Counted from the first letter of the stretch, positions 32,173-41,472 are shown. The stretch is DNA of 44,916 nt from Chloroflexota bacterium (GCA_026706445.1 JAPOYT010000144.1:1-44916), one strand, 5' to 3'. The notes: generated by a model from the sequence alone, not told the origin. A program made the numbers and translations.

Positions 32173-33009
32173 TTGCGCTGGTCGCCGCGCGGCGACATGC
32201 TCGCGATTTGCGGCGGCGACGGGATTGCATTATACGTCGGTGATTTTGGCGGGGCGCCGACTTATCGACTGCGCGAACATTCCGCGCCGGTGAAGGACAT
32301 CGCCTTCAGCCCGGACGGCAAGCGGCTGGCATCGTGCAGCGCCGATACGACGATTGTGTTGCGCAAACTGGCCGAGGGCAATGCGCATGTCGAGACGACA
32401 ATCCGGGACGGGCGCAATGCAGTCGAGGCAATTGCTTTCAGCCCGGGCGGTGACTTGCTGGCGAGCGGCGGCGCGGATCACACTATTCGATTGTGGTCGG
32501 TCGCGACCTCCGAGCGAATTGCAGCCCTTGATGGTCATACGGATGAGGTGACTGCGCTGAGATTCGCAAACGATGGCGAAAGTCTCTTTTCGGCGGGGCG
32601 AGACGGAGTGATTCGCCATTGGGCTTTGAAGTCCGGAAACTGCTCGGTCGTCGGCCGGCACCATGACTGGATTAGGCAGATCGCCACCCGGCCGGGCGGG
32701 GCGGAACTGGCATCGGCGAGCCGAGATATGACGCTAGGCTTGTGGTCGCTAGCTAATCGCAAGGAATCGCGTATGTGGAGCGCGCACGCGGCTGGAGTCG
32801 ATGCCTTGGCTTTTTCGCCTGAGGGCAGATTGCTGGCGAGCGGCGGACGTGACAGCGCGATTCGAATCTGGGATGTCGATGCTGCGCGAGAACTGATGAC
32901 GCTGAAGGCGCACCGGCGGCCAGTGCTGTCGCTGGATTTCAATCCGGCCGGCACGCTGCTGGCATCTGGCGCCGGCGATAATCAGGTGATGCTATGGGGC
33001 GCGGATTGA
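32173..33009 (+). CDS. WD40-repeat beta-propeller protein
   Basis: At least 278 aa of WD40 repeats, each with the pattern GH/AH...V..LAFSPDGKLLASGGxDxTIRLW. Seven blades can be counted if the N-terminal LRWSPRGDMLAICGGDGIALYV is blade 1. The only usual start codon is the TTG at 32173, which falls inside blade 1. In-frame sequence before it (APGNIDSLRCLGKAAFGWIS, 32110-32169) also looks like the family N-terminus, so translation may start upstream, for example at an ATT (32107) or CTG (32092). Alternatively the N-terminus has been lost. It is probably a scaffold for protein contacts. Confidence 0.8.
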   Translation: MRWSPRGDMLAICGGDGIALYVGDFGGAPTYRLREHSAPVKDIAFSPDGKRLASCSADTTIVLRKLAEGNAHVETTIRDGRNAVEAIAFSPGGDLLASGGADHTIRLWSVATSERIAALDGHTDEVTALRFANDGESLFSAGRDGVIRHWALKSGNCSVVGRHHDWIRQIATRPGGAELASASRDMTLGLWSLANRKESRMWSAHAAGVDALAFSPEGRLLASGGRDSAIRIWDVDAARELMTLKAHRRPVLSLDFNPAGTLLASGAGDNQVMLWGAD

Positions 33010-33092
33010 GCGAGTTACGCGATATGGCGCGACGAAGGCATCGAGGCTAGAATGCGTCAATACTGCAGAGTTGCGAAGGGAAAAGCTAGAAA

Positions 33093-33584
33093 ATGAGTGA
33101 CAGTGGAACGACCTGGCAGCAAGCGCGTGAACGGCAGATCTCCGCAATGCGAATGACCTGTGAAATCCTGGGACATATACTTCGCAATGTTTCGGATGAG
33201 CGGGCTCGCGCGCTGCGGGACGGTCCTGACGGTTGGTCAATTGTTGAGATTGTCTGCCACCTGCGCGACTTTGATGATATTTTCCTTAGTCGCGCGCGTA
33301 TGATGCTGGAGCGGGACCACCCTCCATTGCCGGCTTACGATCACGAAGCAATGGCGATAGAGCGCGCCTATCAGGCGCAGTCGCTTGACGAGGCTTATGG
33401 AGCGCTCAACGCGTCGCGCGCAAACTTCGCCCGATTCTTCGAGACATTGACGCCGGAGCAGTGGGCGCGCGGCGGCCTTCATCCGGAGCGCGACAGTTTC
33501 AGCATGACTGATGCGCTGATGCAGGTAAGCGCGCATGACCTGGATCATCTCGAACAAATCACGCGAGTCCTGCGCGATGGCTGA
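33093..33584 (+). CDS. DinB-like four-helix-bundle protein
   Basis: A 163-aa putative metal-binding four-helix bundle. Histidines in EIVCHLRDFDDIF and in AHDLDHLEQI have the spacing of the DinB/YfiT three-His metal site. A GGGAAA purine stretch is upstream of the ATG. Members range from damage-inducible proteins to thiol-dependent transferases, so the role is open. It is followed, after about 190 bp, by xanthine phosphoribosyltransferase. Confidence 0.85.
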   Translation: MSDSGTTWQQARERQISAMRMTCEILGHILRNVSDERARALRDGPDGWSIVEIVCHLRDFDDIFLSRARMMLERDHPPLPAYDHEAMAIERAYQAQSLDEAYGALNASRANFARFFETLTPEQWARGGLHPERDSFSMTDALMQVSAHDLDHLEQITRVLRDG

Positions 33585-33777
33585 TTCCACGACAAAAGTT
33601 CGCTTGGAATAGAGAGTCTAGCTGGCAAATGGAACCGAGATCCTTTGCGTGTAAGTCGAAGAGGCGCTGGGGCAATCTTTTGCGGACAGTCGTTGCTGAT
33701 ATGTGCGGCATTTCCCTTTCGAGAGCCGCATTTGGCGCGATCTACGGGTCCATGACCATAGGCGCGGGAGAGATTCG

Positions 33778-34356
33778 ATGAAAGCGCTGATAGAGCGGAT
33801 TCGAGCCGAGGGCGTGCATCTGGGTGGCGGCATCCTCAAAGTGGATAGCATCATCAACCATCAATTGGATCCGAGCTTGATGGCGAATATGGGCGCCGCC
33901 TTCGCCGAGCGCTTCGCCGGGACTCCGGTTGATCGCATACTCACCGCCGAGATATCGGGAATCGCGCCGGCCTTAATGACGGGCATCGAGATGAATGTGC
34001 CGGTCGTCTACGCGCGAAAGCGAAAGCCGATCACGATGTCGGGTCCGGTCTTCCTGGAGACGGCGCCGAGCCACACAAAAGGCGGCGAGACGCTGCTGCT
34101 GGTATCAGCGGAGTTCCTGCGCGAAGGCGAGAATGTGCTGATCATTGACGACTTCCTGGCGACGGGCAAAACGCTGCTCGCGCTGTCGCGGATCGTTTTG
34201 AGCGCCAAGGCGAATCTGGCTGGCGTCGGCGTCGTGGTGGAGAAGACTTTTGAGGGCGGCCGCGCGGCAATGCAAGAGAAATACAATGTGCCGATTCACG
34301 CGCTGGCGACCATCAGCGCAATGGAAGGCGACTTCATTTCGGTCTTGGACAACTGA
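33778..34356 (+). CDS. xpt: xanthine phosphoribosyltransferase
   Basis: A 192-aa purine-salvage enzyme (xanthine + PRPP to XMP). MKALIERIRAEGVHLGGGILKVDSIINHQLDP matches the Gram-positive Xpt type. The PRPP loop is VLIIDDFLATGKTL, and YARKRKPITMSG lines the active site. GGGAGAG lies 5 nt before the ATG at 33778-33780; an in-frame start 25 codons upstream is not family-like. Unlike Bacillus, I see no purine riboswitch in the 193-bp leader, only a 6-bp hairpin TGCGGC/GCCGCA at 33704-33730. Confidence 0.94.
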   Translation: MKALIERIRAEGVHLGGGILKVDSIINHQLDPSLMANMGAAFAERFAGTPVDRILTAEISGIAPALMTGIEMNVPVVYARKRKPITMSGPVFLETAPSHTKGGETLLLVSAEFLREGENVLIIDDFLATGKTLLALSRIVLSAKANLAGVGVVVEKTFEGGRAAMQEKYNVPIHALATISAMEGDFISVLDN

Positions 34357-34365
34357 AGGCGGCTG

Positions 34366-35427
34366 TTACAGCTTGACTGCTTTTCCTGCGCGCGCGGATT
34401 CCTGCGCAGCCAGCGCGAATCGCAGGACATCGCGCCCTTCTTCTCCCGTTAAGCTGGGCGCTTCCCCGGCGAAGTAGGCATCAATGAAATGTCGCGTTGA
34501 GTTAATGAAACTATGCTCCCAGCCGACCGGCATGTCGGAGAAAGTCCGTGTTTGGCGATCTTTGTACATCACCACCGGCGGCACATCCATCATTTTGCCG
34601 TGCCCGCGCGTCACCCAGATCACGCCTTTGCTGCCGGTGATTTCAACGCGGTCGTCCTGCGCGTAGTGACGCGTATCGAGCACTAATTCGGGTGAGGATA
34701 CGGCTTCGAGCGAACCGTATCGATTATTCCCGAATTTCCAGGAAACGATCGCCGGCGCGTCAAGAAACAGGCCGGGCGCGATTTCGGTGCTGCCGATCCA
34801 GGCGTGCACTTCTTCCGCCATACCCATAAAATGCCAGCCCAGGGCAAATTTGTGGTGTCCGTCATCAAAGACTAGCGGTCCGCCGCCACACTCCTCCGGA
34901 TTCAAGCGCCAGTCCCGCGCCGATTGCGGCACCTGCCATTCTGTCGGGCTAACGCCGGAGTTGCTCTTGATGCGAATCGTGAGCGGGTCGCCGATTTCGC
35001 CGTTGTCGATCAAGGCTTTGGCGCGCTGCACCGGCGGATAGAAGATGAAGTTTTCGTAAACTTTCAGGATGAGGCCTGCGTCGCGGGCGACCGCCACCAT
35101 TTCGTCGGCTTGCGCGAGGTTGAGCGCCATCGGTTTCTGCACCGAGACGTGTTTTCCCGCCGCCACCGCGTCAAGCGTCGCCTGGTAATGCAGATGATGC
35201 GGCAGCAAGATTTCAACGAAGTCGATGTCTGGCTGCGCCAGCATCTCATGATAATCGGAATAAATTCTCTCTGAAGATACACCCCATTGCTCGCCTCGCT
35301 GACGCGCGAGATCAATACTGCTGTCGCAGAGGGCGACGAGTTCGGCGCGTTCGTCGTCCAAATAGGCGAGGGCGTGTAAATCCGAGATTCTTCCGGCGCC
35401 GATGAAGGCTGCGCGAAGTTTGTCCAT
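34366..35427 (-). CDS. Gfo/Idh/MocA family oxidoreductase (second copy)
   Basis: A 353-aa NAD(P)-dependent dehydrogenase. The Rossmann loop is AAFIGAGRISDLHAL near the N-terminus, and the family Lys-Pro pair is in HVSVQKPMALN, with Gln in place of the usual Glu before KP. A conserved His-rich patch (FDDGHHKFALGWHFMG) precedes the C-terminal sheet. Similarity to the 65-1051 protein is limited to family motifs, so it is a paralogous group and not a recent duplicate. The start is uncertain; ATGs at 35475 and 35436 are in frame. It is convergent with xpt. Confidence 0.87.
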   Translation of the reverse strand: MDKLRAAFIGAGRISDLHALAYLDDERAELVALCDSSIDLARQRGEQWGVSSERIYSDYHEMLAQPDIDFVEILLPHHLHYQATLDAVAAGKHVSVQKPMALNLAQADEMVAVARDAGLILKVYENFIFYPPVQRAKALIDNGEIGDPLTIRIKSNSGVSPTEWQVPQSARDWRLNPEECGGGPLVFDDGHHKFALGWHFMGMAEEVHAWIGSTEIAPGLFLDAPAIVSWKFGNNRYGSLEAVSSPELVLDTRHYAQDDRVEITGSKGVIWVTRGHGKMMDVPPVVMYKDRQTRTFSDMPVGWEHSFINSTRHFIDAYFAGEAPSLTGEEGRDVLRFALAAQESARAGKAVKL

Positions 35428-35643
35428 GCCTGGCATTTCGAACGCTGGTTGCGATTGGCTTGATAGTATTCGCATGGACAGAATTTGTTAATGGTCAGTT
35501 GTCGCAGGATCGTCAATGTCGTTCCGCCGCCGGCATGCCCGGATGTGTGCTTAGGCTCTGCGCCAGTGTTGTTAGACTTTCGCGGTAGATGATACAATGA
35601 AAGTCTGTGGTTCCTCGTCGGAATTGCCAAGGTGAGGTGACGT

Positions 35644-36663
35644 ATGGACAGTCAGTCTGAGGCGCATGCCCCGAAACTGCTTGACCTGCCACTGATGTTG
35701 CGTCTGAAGCAGAACGCCATCGTCTTGCACAGTGAACTGGGCTTGACTGAAGATGCGCGCGGGCAAAACAGCGCCTTGCTCTCGAGTATCGTCTTTCAGC
35801 GCGGCTTGCATGCGCTGGTTGCGCGCGTGGATGAAAAGGATGTTGTCGGGCAATTCCGTCATCGCCCGGGTGAAACCAATGCGCATATTGTCTACCTGGC
35901 GCCGACGCTCGCTGATGATGAAGATGATGCCATCTGGCTGCGCATGCTCGACGCAATGGCTGAGCAAGCGGGCGGCAACGGCGCGCACACTTTGGTTGGC
36001 GAGGTCGAAACCAGTCACCGGCTTTTTGAAACGATGCGTCGCGCGGGCTTCGCAGTTTATAGTCGGCAGGTCATCTGGCGGCACGGGCCGATTGCCGCGG
36101 CCTTGCGGCCTCCTGGGCTTACGCTAGCGGCCGAGACCGAAGATGATCAGATTGGTATCGCGGCTTTGCTTGGCAGCACGATACCGCGGATCTTGCAGAC
36201 GGTCATGGGTCCCTCGACCGACATGGCCGGTCTGGTATATCGGGTGGATGGAAGAATCGAGGCTTACCTGGCTTATTCCGAAGGAAAGCACGGCGTTTAT
36301 CTGATGCCGTATCTGCATCCAGAAGTGCTGAGCGAGGCGCCAGAAATCATTGCCGCCGCGCTGCGGCAGATCGAACGCTGTCGTAAACTTCCGATATACA
36401 TTTGCGTGCGCGGTTATCAAGGTTGGATGGAAAACGCGATGTTGGACCTGGGTTTCGATCCCTGGCTGGAACAGGCGGTGATGGTCAAGCACCTGACCGC
36501 CGGCGTGCGACAGGCTTCCTTTGAAAGTGTTGAGTTGACTGCGAGCAGGGGGCAAAAACCAGCCGCCACCCTGCGAATGGCCAGCGTCGACGACATTCGA
36601 CGGTCGCGAAACCTGGCAGCCATCAAACCATGCGGCTCGCCAGAGCAGACTGGTAAACCTTAA
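35644..36663 (+). CDS. GNAT-like protein, unknown
   Basis: A 339-aa soluble protein that looks like a divergent GNAT acetyltransferase pair. In the N-terminal half, TLVGEVETSHRLFETMRRAGFAVYSRQVIWR has the shape of the C-terminal GNAT helix-strand unit. In the C-terminal half, RKLPIYICVRGYQGWMENAMLDLGFDPWLEQAVMVKHL repeats that pattern. The classical acetyl-CoA loop (R/Q-x-x-G-x-G/A) is not clear in either half. A GAGGTG site precedes the ATG. It lies 47 nt upstream of the R3H ATPase and may be co-transcribed with it. Family placement is tentative. Confidence 0.65.
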   Translation: MDSQSEAHAPKLLDLPLMLRLKQNAIVLHSELGLTEDARGQNSALLSSIVFQRGLHALVARVDEKDVVGQFRHRPGETNAHIVYLAPTLADDEDDAIWLRMLDAMAEQAGGNGAHTLVGEVETSHRLFETMRRAGFAVYSRQVIWRHGPIAAALRPPGLTLAAETEDDQIGIAALLGSTIPRILQTVMGPSTDMAGLVYRVDGRIEAYLAYSEGKHGVYLMPYLHPEVLSEAPEIIAAALRQIERCRKLPIYICVRGYQGWMENAMLDLGFDPWLEQAVMVKHLTAGVRQASFESVELTASRGQKPAATLRMASVDDIRRSRNLAAIKPCGSPEQTGKP

Positions 36664-36710
36664 CCTATTGGAGCGCAGATTTTAGAAACCGGAGGACAGC
36701 CACCCGATAC

Positions 36711-38327
36711 ATGGACAAGCGCATAACGGACGACATTGACATACTCAGAAGCATTTTGCCGGCGCGGATTCGCAATGCAATCGATGAGTATGGCGAGACC
36801 AGCCGCCTATTGGAAGTCGTGCTCGATCTGGGAAGAAGGCCAACCGCCCGATACATCGATAGCGAAAATGAACTCTCCGACCGCGAGGTGACGGACATTG
36901 ACTTGCGCCAGCTAGTCGATGAACTCGGCGAGTTTGACGATGACAATCGCGCGGGCATTGAACGTTCGCTGCATAGAATTTCGGCGATTCGAAATCGTCG
37001 AGGCAGAATTGTCGGCTTGACGGTTCGCGTCGGGCGGGCGGTTTACGGCACAATTGATATCATCGCCGATCTGATCGAGACCGGGCATAGTGTGCTGCTC
37101 GTTGGTCCGCCCGGCGTCGGCAAGACCACGCTATTGCGCGAGGCGGCCCGCGTGCGCGCGCGCGACAAACGGGTGGTGATTGTGGACACTTCAAATGAAA
37201 TCGGCGGCGATGGCGATATTCCGCATCAGGCGGTCGGTAAAGCGCGTCGTATGCAAGTGTCGCAGCCCGATCGCCAGCACGAAGTGATGATTGAGGCGGT
37301 GGAGAATCACAATCCGGAAGTGATTATCATTGACGAGATCGGACGCGAACTGGAGGCGAAGGCGGCGCGCACCATCGCGGAGCGCGGTGTGCAGTTGATC
37401 GGCACCGCCCACGGCAATACGCTGGAGAATTTGCTGCTCAACCCAACCCTGTCTGATTTGATCGGGGGCATCGAATCGGTAACCTTGTCCGATGACGAAG
37501 CGCGCCGGCGCGGCACGCAAAAGGTCGTGCTCGAACGCCGAACCGCGCCCACTTTCGATATCATGATTGAGATTCAAGCGCGCGATCGCCTAGTGGTGCA
37601 TACCGATGTGGCGTCGGCCGTTGACGCGATGCTGCGCAACCGTCCCTTGCCCGCGGAGTTGCGGGAACGCGACGAATCGGGCGCAATCCACGCCAGCGAA
37701 TACGTGCCGGAAGCAGATTCTCGCAGCGCGCCCGCACGCGGCGGAACGCGGCAATTTGGCGGCCCCGGTATGAATGCGCATTTGGTGCGCGGCAACCGCG
37801 ACAATGGCAAAACGCGTAATGAGATGAAAGATGATGTCAATCGATTTGAAGGGCGCAATCTCCGCCCGATTGGCGTCTACGCCTATGGCGTGGCGCGCAA
37901 CCGTTTGGAGCAGGCTGCGCGCCGCCTGTCGGTTCCCTTGCGCCTCACCGATGACTTTGGCGACGCGGAAGCGATTGTCACGCTCAAGACTCACTATCGC
38001 CGCCGCCCGCGTTTGATCAGCGATGGTGAAAAACGCGGCATGTCCATTTATGTGCTGCGCGCCAATACAGTAACGCAGATGGAGAATTTCTTGGTGGACC
38101 TTTTCCGACTCAATGGGCGGCAAGATGCCGATGTCTTTGGCGACGCGCTGGCGGAGGCTGATCAGGCAATCAGTCGAATTCGGGCGGGCGAAGACTATAT
38201 TGACTTGAAGCCGCAAGCGTCGCAGGTGCGCAAGCGCCAGCATCAGTTGGCGCGTCAGGCTCATTTGCAATCGGCTAGCGTCGGTGATGAACCGCAGCGT
38301 TATGTGACGATTTATCGCGGCGCATAA
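36711..38327 (+). CDS. AAA ATPase with C-terminal R3H domain (SpoIIIAA/Ycf45-like)
   Basis: A 538-aa cytoplasmic P-loop ATPase. The N-terminus (ITDDIDILRSILPARIRNAI) matches the SpoIIIAA-like single-stranded-DNA/RNA-binding group shared by cyanobacteria, plastids (Ycf45) and Chloroflexota. Walker A is GPPGVGKT at 132-139 and Walker B VIIIDEIG with Asp208/Glu209. The end of the protein carries the R3H core R-KRQ-H (VRKRQHQLA), a nucleic-acid-binding module. GGAGG stands 15 nt before the only ATG, unusually far. It is followed after 27 nt by the ARMT1/DUF89 gene. The biological role of this family in bacteria is not well known. Confidence 0.9.
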   Translation: MDKRITDDIDILRSILPARIRNAIDEYGETSRLLEVVLDLGRRPTARYIDSENELSDREVTDIDLRQLVDELGEFDDDNRAGIERSLHRISAIRNRRGRIVGLTVRVGRAVYGTIDIIADLIETGHSVLLVGPPGVGKTTLLREAARVRARDKRVVIVDTSNEIGGDGDIPHQAVGKARRMQVSQPDRQHEVMIEAVENHNPEVIIIDEIGRELEAKAARTIAERGVQLIGTAHGNTLENLLLNPTLSDLIGGIESVTLSDDEARRRGTQKVVLERRTAPTFDIMIEIQARDRLVVHTDVASAVDAMLRNRPLPAELRERDESGAIHASEYVPEADSRSAPARGGTRQFGGPGMNAHLVRGNRDNGKTRNEMKDDVNRFEGRNLRPIGVYAYGVARNRLEQAARRLSVPLRLTDDFGDAEAIVTLKTHYRRRPRLISDGEKRGMSIYVLRANTVTQMENFLVDLFRLNGRQDADVFGDALAEADQAISRIRAGEDYIDLKPQASQVRKRQHQLARQAHLQSASVGDEPQRYVTIYRGA

Positions 38328-38354
38328 TCCGGCCCCGCTGTCCTAAGGCAATTT

Positions 38355-39578
38355 ATGTCCAGAGCCACCGAGCGTCCGGCGCCGATTCGCACGGATCACA
38401 GCAACGTCTTTGCCAATAACACGATGCGCGTTCGCCTGCCGGCGATCATTGATGAGGTCGAGGCGCTAAACCCGGACTACCCGCCGGACATCAAACGGCG
38501 TCTGCGCCAGCTGAGAAATGACATCGCCATTGGAGCGCTCATCGGTGAGATTGAGCTGGCGCCGGCCGAAGATTCAGTGGAATGGGCAGAGGCCTTGCGG
38601 CGGCAGCGGGAGACGATAGGCGCCGAGCCGACCTGGCACAGCGCGGAGTGGTTCTTCGCCGAGACTTACGCTTATCGCTGTCTGATCGAAGCGGTCCGTT
38701 GGCGCGAAAGCGGACGCGATCCCTTCCGGCCCAAGAAGCTCGAAGAGCTGCGTAGCGATGCGCTCTGGCTGCTGATTGAGCGCTCCTATGAACCGCTGGA
38801 TTCATGGGAAAAGGAATTAAATCGCTCGCTGGCATTCGACCTGTGGGCGAACCGCATTGACCTGAGTTACGCGGCATCCAAGGAACGTGGAACGATCATC
38901 AGCGCGGACGATCTGCTCGTGGATGACCGCGAAGCGTTGGCGGCCTATCTTAGAGAAACGCAATTATCGCCGGAAGACGTTCAGGGTCGGAAACCTGTGT
39001 TCATCGTGGCGGATAATGCGGGCTCAGAACTGGCGATGGATCTGGTACTCAGCGAAACTTTGCTGCGGCATGTGACGGCGCAGGTCATGCTTTGCCTAAA
39101 AGCGCATCCGACCTTCGTCAGCGATGCCACGCCGCAAGATCTGTGGATGATACTTAAGGAAATGGAAGCGCGGGGACCAAAAGCAGCCGCGCTTGCCGAG
39201 CAGCTGCGACGGCGCTGGCTTTCGGGGCAGTTGCGCTTTCTGCCGCATGCGTATTGGAATAGCAGCCGCTTTCTGTGGGACTTGCCGGCCGACCTTGGGC
39301 GCCAGTTGAACGAGGCGCGCTTGGTGATCGTCAAGGGCGATGCCAATTATCGGCGGACCGTCGGCGATTGTATCTGGCCCGCCCATACGCCATTCAACGG
39401 TGTTGTTGATTATCTGAATGCGCCAGTGCTTAGCCTGCGCACGCTCAAGAGCGATCCCATCGTCGGATTGCCATCAGCGGAGGCGGCGCAACAGCTCGAC
39501 CGAGCCGATCCGGATTGGCGCGTCAATGGCAAACGCGGTTTGATTCAGTTCAAAAGTCAGACGTCGAAGAGCCAATAA
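38355..39578 (+). CDS. damage-control phosphatase, ARMT1-like (DUF89)
   Basis: A 407-aa metal-dependent phosphatase fold. The active-site motifs are VADNAGSELAMDLVL (Asp-Asn-x-Gly-x-Glu) and VIVKGDANYRRTVGD (Lys-Gly-Asp-x-Asn-Tyr-Arg), and LRTLKSD comes near the end; these are the DUF89/ARMT1 hallmarks. Relatives dephosphorylate sugar-phosphate and related metabolites made by side reactions. It follows the R3H ATPase by 27 nt, likely in one transcript. Its last 22 nt overlap the 3' end of the convergent PPOX-type gene. Confidence 0.9.
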   Translation: MSRATERPAPIRTDHSNVFANNTMRVRLPAIIDEVEALNPDYPPDIKRRLRQLRNDIAIGALIGEIELAPAEDSVEWAEALRRQRETIGAEPTWHSAEWFFAETYAYRCLIEAVRWRESGRDPFRPKKLEELRSDALWLLIERSYEPLDSWEKELNRSLAFDLWANRIDLSYAASKERGTIISADDLLVDDREALAAYLRETQLSPEDVQGRKPVFIVADNAGSELAMDLVLSETLLRHVTAQVMLCLKAHPTFVSDATPQDLWMILKEMEARGPKAAALAEQLRRRWLSGQLRFLPHAYWNSSRFLWDLPADLGRQLNEARLVIVKGDANYRRTVGDCIWPAHTPFNGVVDYLNAPVLSLRTLKSDPIVGLPSAEAAQQLDRADPDWRVNGKRGLIQFKSQTSKSQ

Positions 39579-40057
39579 GTAGCGGTGGCGGGATAGTTGC
39601 GCTCCAGCCAAGCCATAACCCGTCTCGGTAGCAGGCGGAGTATTAGGCTGCCGCTATCCTCAAGTTGCGGTTCAAGTTTGTACTTCTCAACATATCGATC
39701 GCTGATTGTCTTTAGTTGTTCGTCGGATACCTGCGCTTGGACCGCTCGTCCTTCGAATATGACAGTGTCGTCGCCGCTTTCGAGATGCGCGACAACGCGG
39801 TTGTCGCGGGCGATGTTGCGCGCCTTGACTGAATTCTTGTCGGTACCGAAGTATAGGCAGCCGCCGACCCAGGCGCCCCAGACGGGAACGCTGTGAGGTC
39901 GTCCATCGCCGCATACGCTGGAAACCCAGTAGTTGCGCGCCGCCTGCATTTGCCGGTCGACCCAATCCCAAGTCAGCATGGCGCTCACTTCGTCCGGCAT
40001 GACACCGTAATGGGGCATGTTCGGGCGAACGCGTCGCGCGTTTTTCGGCTGGATCAC
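39557..40057 (-). CDS. pyridoxamine 5'-phosphate oxidase-type flavoprotein
   Basis: A 166-aa split-barrel FMN- or F420-binding protein. NYWVSSVCGDGRPHSVPVWGAWVGGCLYFGT is the PPOX-type N-terminal barrel, followed by DNRVVAHLESGDDTVIFEGRA. It probably uses a reduced flavin or F420 on an unknown substrate and is not necessarily a PNP oxidase. It starts 28 nt after the dnaN stop on the same strand, so it may be in the dnaN transcript. Confidence 0.83.
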   Translation of the reverse strand: MIQPKNARRVRPNMPHYGVMPDEVSAMLTWDWVDRQMQAARNYWVSSVCGDGRPHSVPVWGAWVGGCLYFGTDKNSVKARNIARDNRVVAHLESGDDTVIFEGRAVQAQVSDEQLKTISDRYVEKYKLEPQLEDSGSLILRLLPRRVMAWLERNYPATATYWLFDV

Positions 40058-40085
40058 AATGCTGCTTCCAGATTACCGGTGTGAA

Positions 40086-41210
40086 CTATTTGCTCATCGG
40101 CATAATGACATGTGTAAAGTCATCGCGATTTTCCGGTTTGAGCACGCCAGGGTTCTCGGGTCCGTTGCTCTGGAAAACGACGCGCTCCTCATTGATGACG
40201 CGAAGCACATCAATCAGATAGCGGATGTTGAACGAGATATCAAGCGGCTCGCCCTCGGCGGTGGCGTCCAGCATGCCTTCGCTATCGCCGCGCTCGGCGC
40301 TCTTCCCAACGATCAACACTTCGGCCGGTTCGCCCGGATTCAGCGCCGGCTTGACCCGAAGATTGGCGCTGTTCGCGTTGTCGCGGGCGAAGATCTCGGC
40401 GCGCTGGCAGACCGCCAGCAGATCGTTGGTGTACATCACGGTGGAGGTGACAAAAGAGCGCGGGATGATCGAGGCGAAGTCGGGGAAGCGACCCTCAAGC
40501 AGCTGCGATGAGATCACGACGTTCGGCGCGAAGAAGGTGACGCTGTTGCGCTGCGCCGGTAGCGCAATGCCGACCTCCTGTTCGTCTTCTATGATGCGCG
40601 CGACTTCGCTCATCGTGCGCGCCGGGACGACCATGTCTTGCCGTTCGTCGAAGCTCGCGCCGATCTCGGCCGTGCGCACCGCCAGTCGATAGCCATCGGC
40701 GGCCGCCATCGTCATTCCGGCAGCCTCAAGCTGAAGATATACGCCGGTGAGAATCGGTCGATTCTGTTCGCGGGCGGCGGCGAAAGCGGTTTGATTAATC
40801 ATCTCCCGCAGCGACTCGCCCTGGACTTGCAGATCGGCGCTTTCGTTGTGATTGATCGGCGGGAATTCGTCAGCATCAATGCCGCGAATATTGGAGGTCT
40901 GCACACCGCAGCGGAGATGCACGGTATGAGTCGCGGCGTCAAGGCGCAAATCCACGCGTTCCGGCGAAAGGCTGGTCACCAATTCGCTGAAAGTCCTGGC
41001 GGGCAAGGTGATGCTGCCGGTTTGCTCCACCTTGGCGCCAATCCACACGCTTATGCTCAATTCGAGATTGGTGGCTGATATCTTCAGCCGGGAGTCTTCC
41101 GTCTCAAGCAGGACGTTGGCGAGCACGGGCAAGGGCGGGTTGCTGTCAACCGCTTTGGTGACGATATTCAGGCTCCTCGCCAGGTTTTCTTGAAGGACGC
41201 TAACGATCAT
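40086..41210 (-). CDS. dnaN: DNA polymerase III sliding clamp (beta subunit)
   Basis: A 374-aa processivity clamp that dimerises to encircle DNA. The three repeated domains are visible. The start MIVSVLQENLARSLNIVTKAVDSNPPLPVLANVLLE, the central FAAAREQNRPILTGVYLQ and the C-terminal VIMPMSK are diagnostic. AGAGGA lies 5 nt before the ATG. dnaA is not adjacent, so this is not the usual dnaA-dnaN origin locus, at least inside the window. A striking palindrome lies upstream at 41271-41300. Confidence 0.97.
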   Translation of the reverse strand: MIVSVLQENLARSLNIVTKAVDSNPPLPVLANVLLETEDSRLKISATNLELSISVWIGAKVEQTGSITLPARTFSELVTSLSPERVDLRLDAATHTVHLRCGVQTSNIRGIDADEFPPINHNESADLQVQGESLREMINQTAFAAAREQNRPILTGVYLQLEAAGMTMAAADGYRLAVRTAEIGASFDERQDMVVPARTMSEVARIIEDEQEVGIALPAQRNSVTFFAPNVVISSQLLEGRFPDFASIIPRSFVTSTVMYTNDLLAVCQRAEIFARDNANSANLRVKPALNPGEPAEVLIVGKSAERGDSEGMLDATAEGEPLDISFNIRYLIDVLRVINEERVVFQSNGPENPGVLKPENRDDFTHVIMPMSK

Positions 41211-41270
41211 GATCTTCCTCTATTTTCGGCGCGTGGCGCTGGCGCTCGCAATGCGTCCAATCGCCCGACT

Positions 41271-41300
41271 TATACCTATTGTTGATATCCAATAAGTATA
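41271..41300. promoter_or_regulatory. 30-bp palindrome upstream of dnaN
   Basis: TATACCTATTG (41271-41281), 8-nt centre TTGATATC, CAATAAGTATA (41290-41300): 10 of 11 positions pair. It lies about 60 nt before the dnaN start, and on the minus strand provides TATACT and TATAAG -10-like hexamers. It is a strong operator candidate for a dimeric regulator overlapping the promoter. Confidence 0.55.
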
Positions 41301-41472
41301 GCCCAAGTTGAGCGGAAAACCTACCTCGCTTGTGTGTTCTCTGGGCGCCGAGGGAAAGCGATCAGCATTTTGGGCGCTCGCGCAATATCGCGTGGATTGC
41401 AAGCGGCGCTGGCCGACCACTGTGCTCGGCCCTAAGGCTTGACAACCTATGGACCAGCGGAAACAGAAGCGT

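Noticed and set aside
33585-33777. Purine riboswitch upstream of xpt
   Set aside because: I could not find the conserved three-way junction. Only a short hairpin at 33704-33730 is present.
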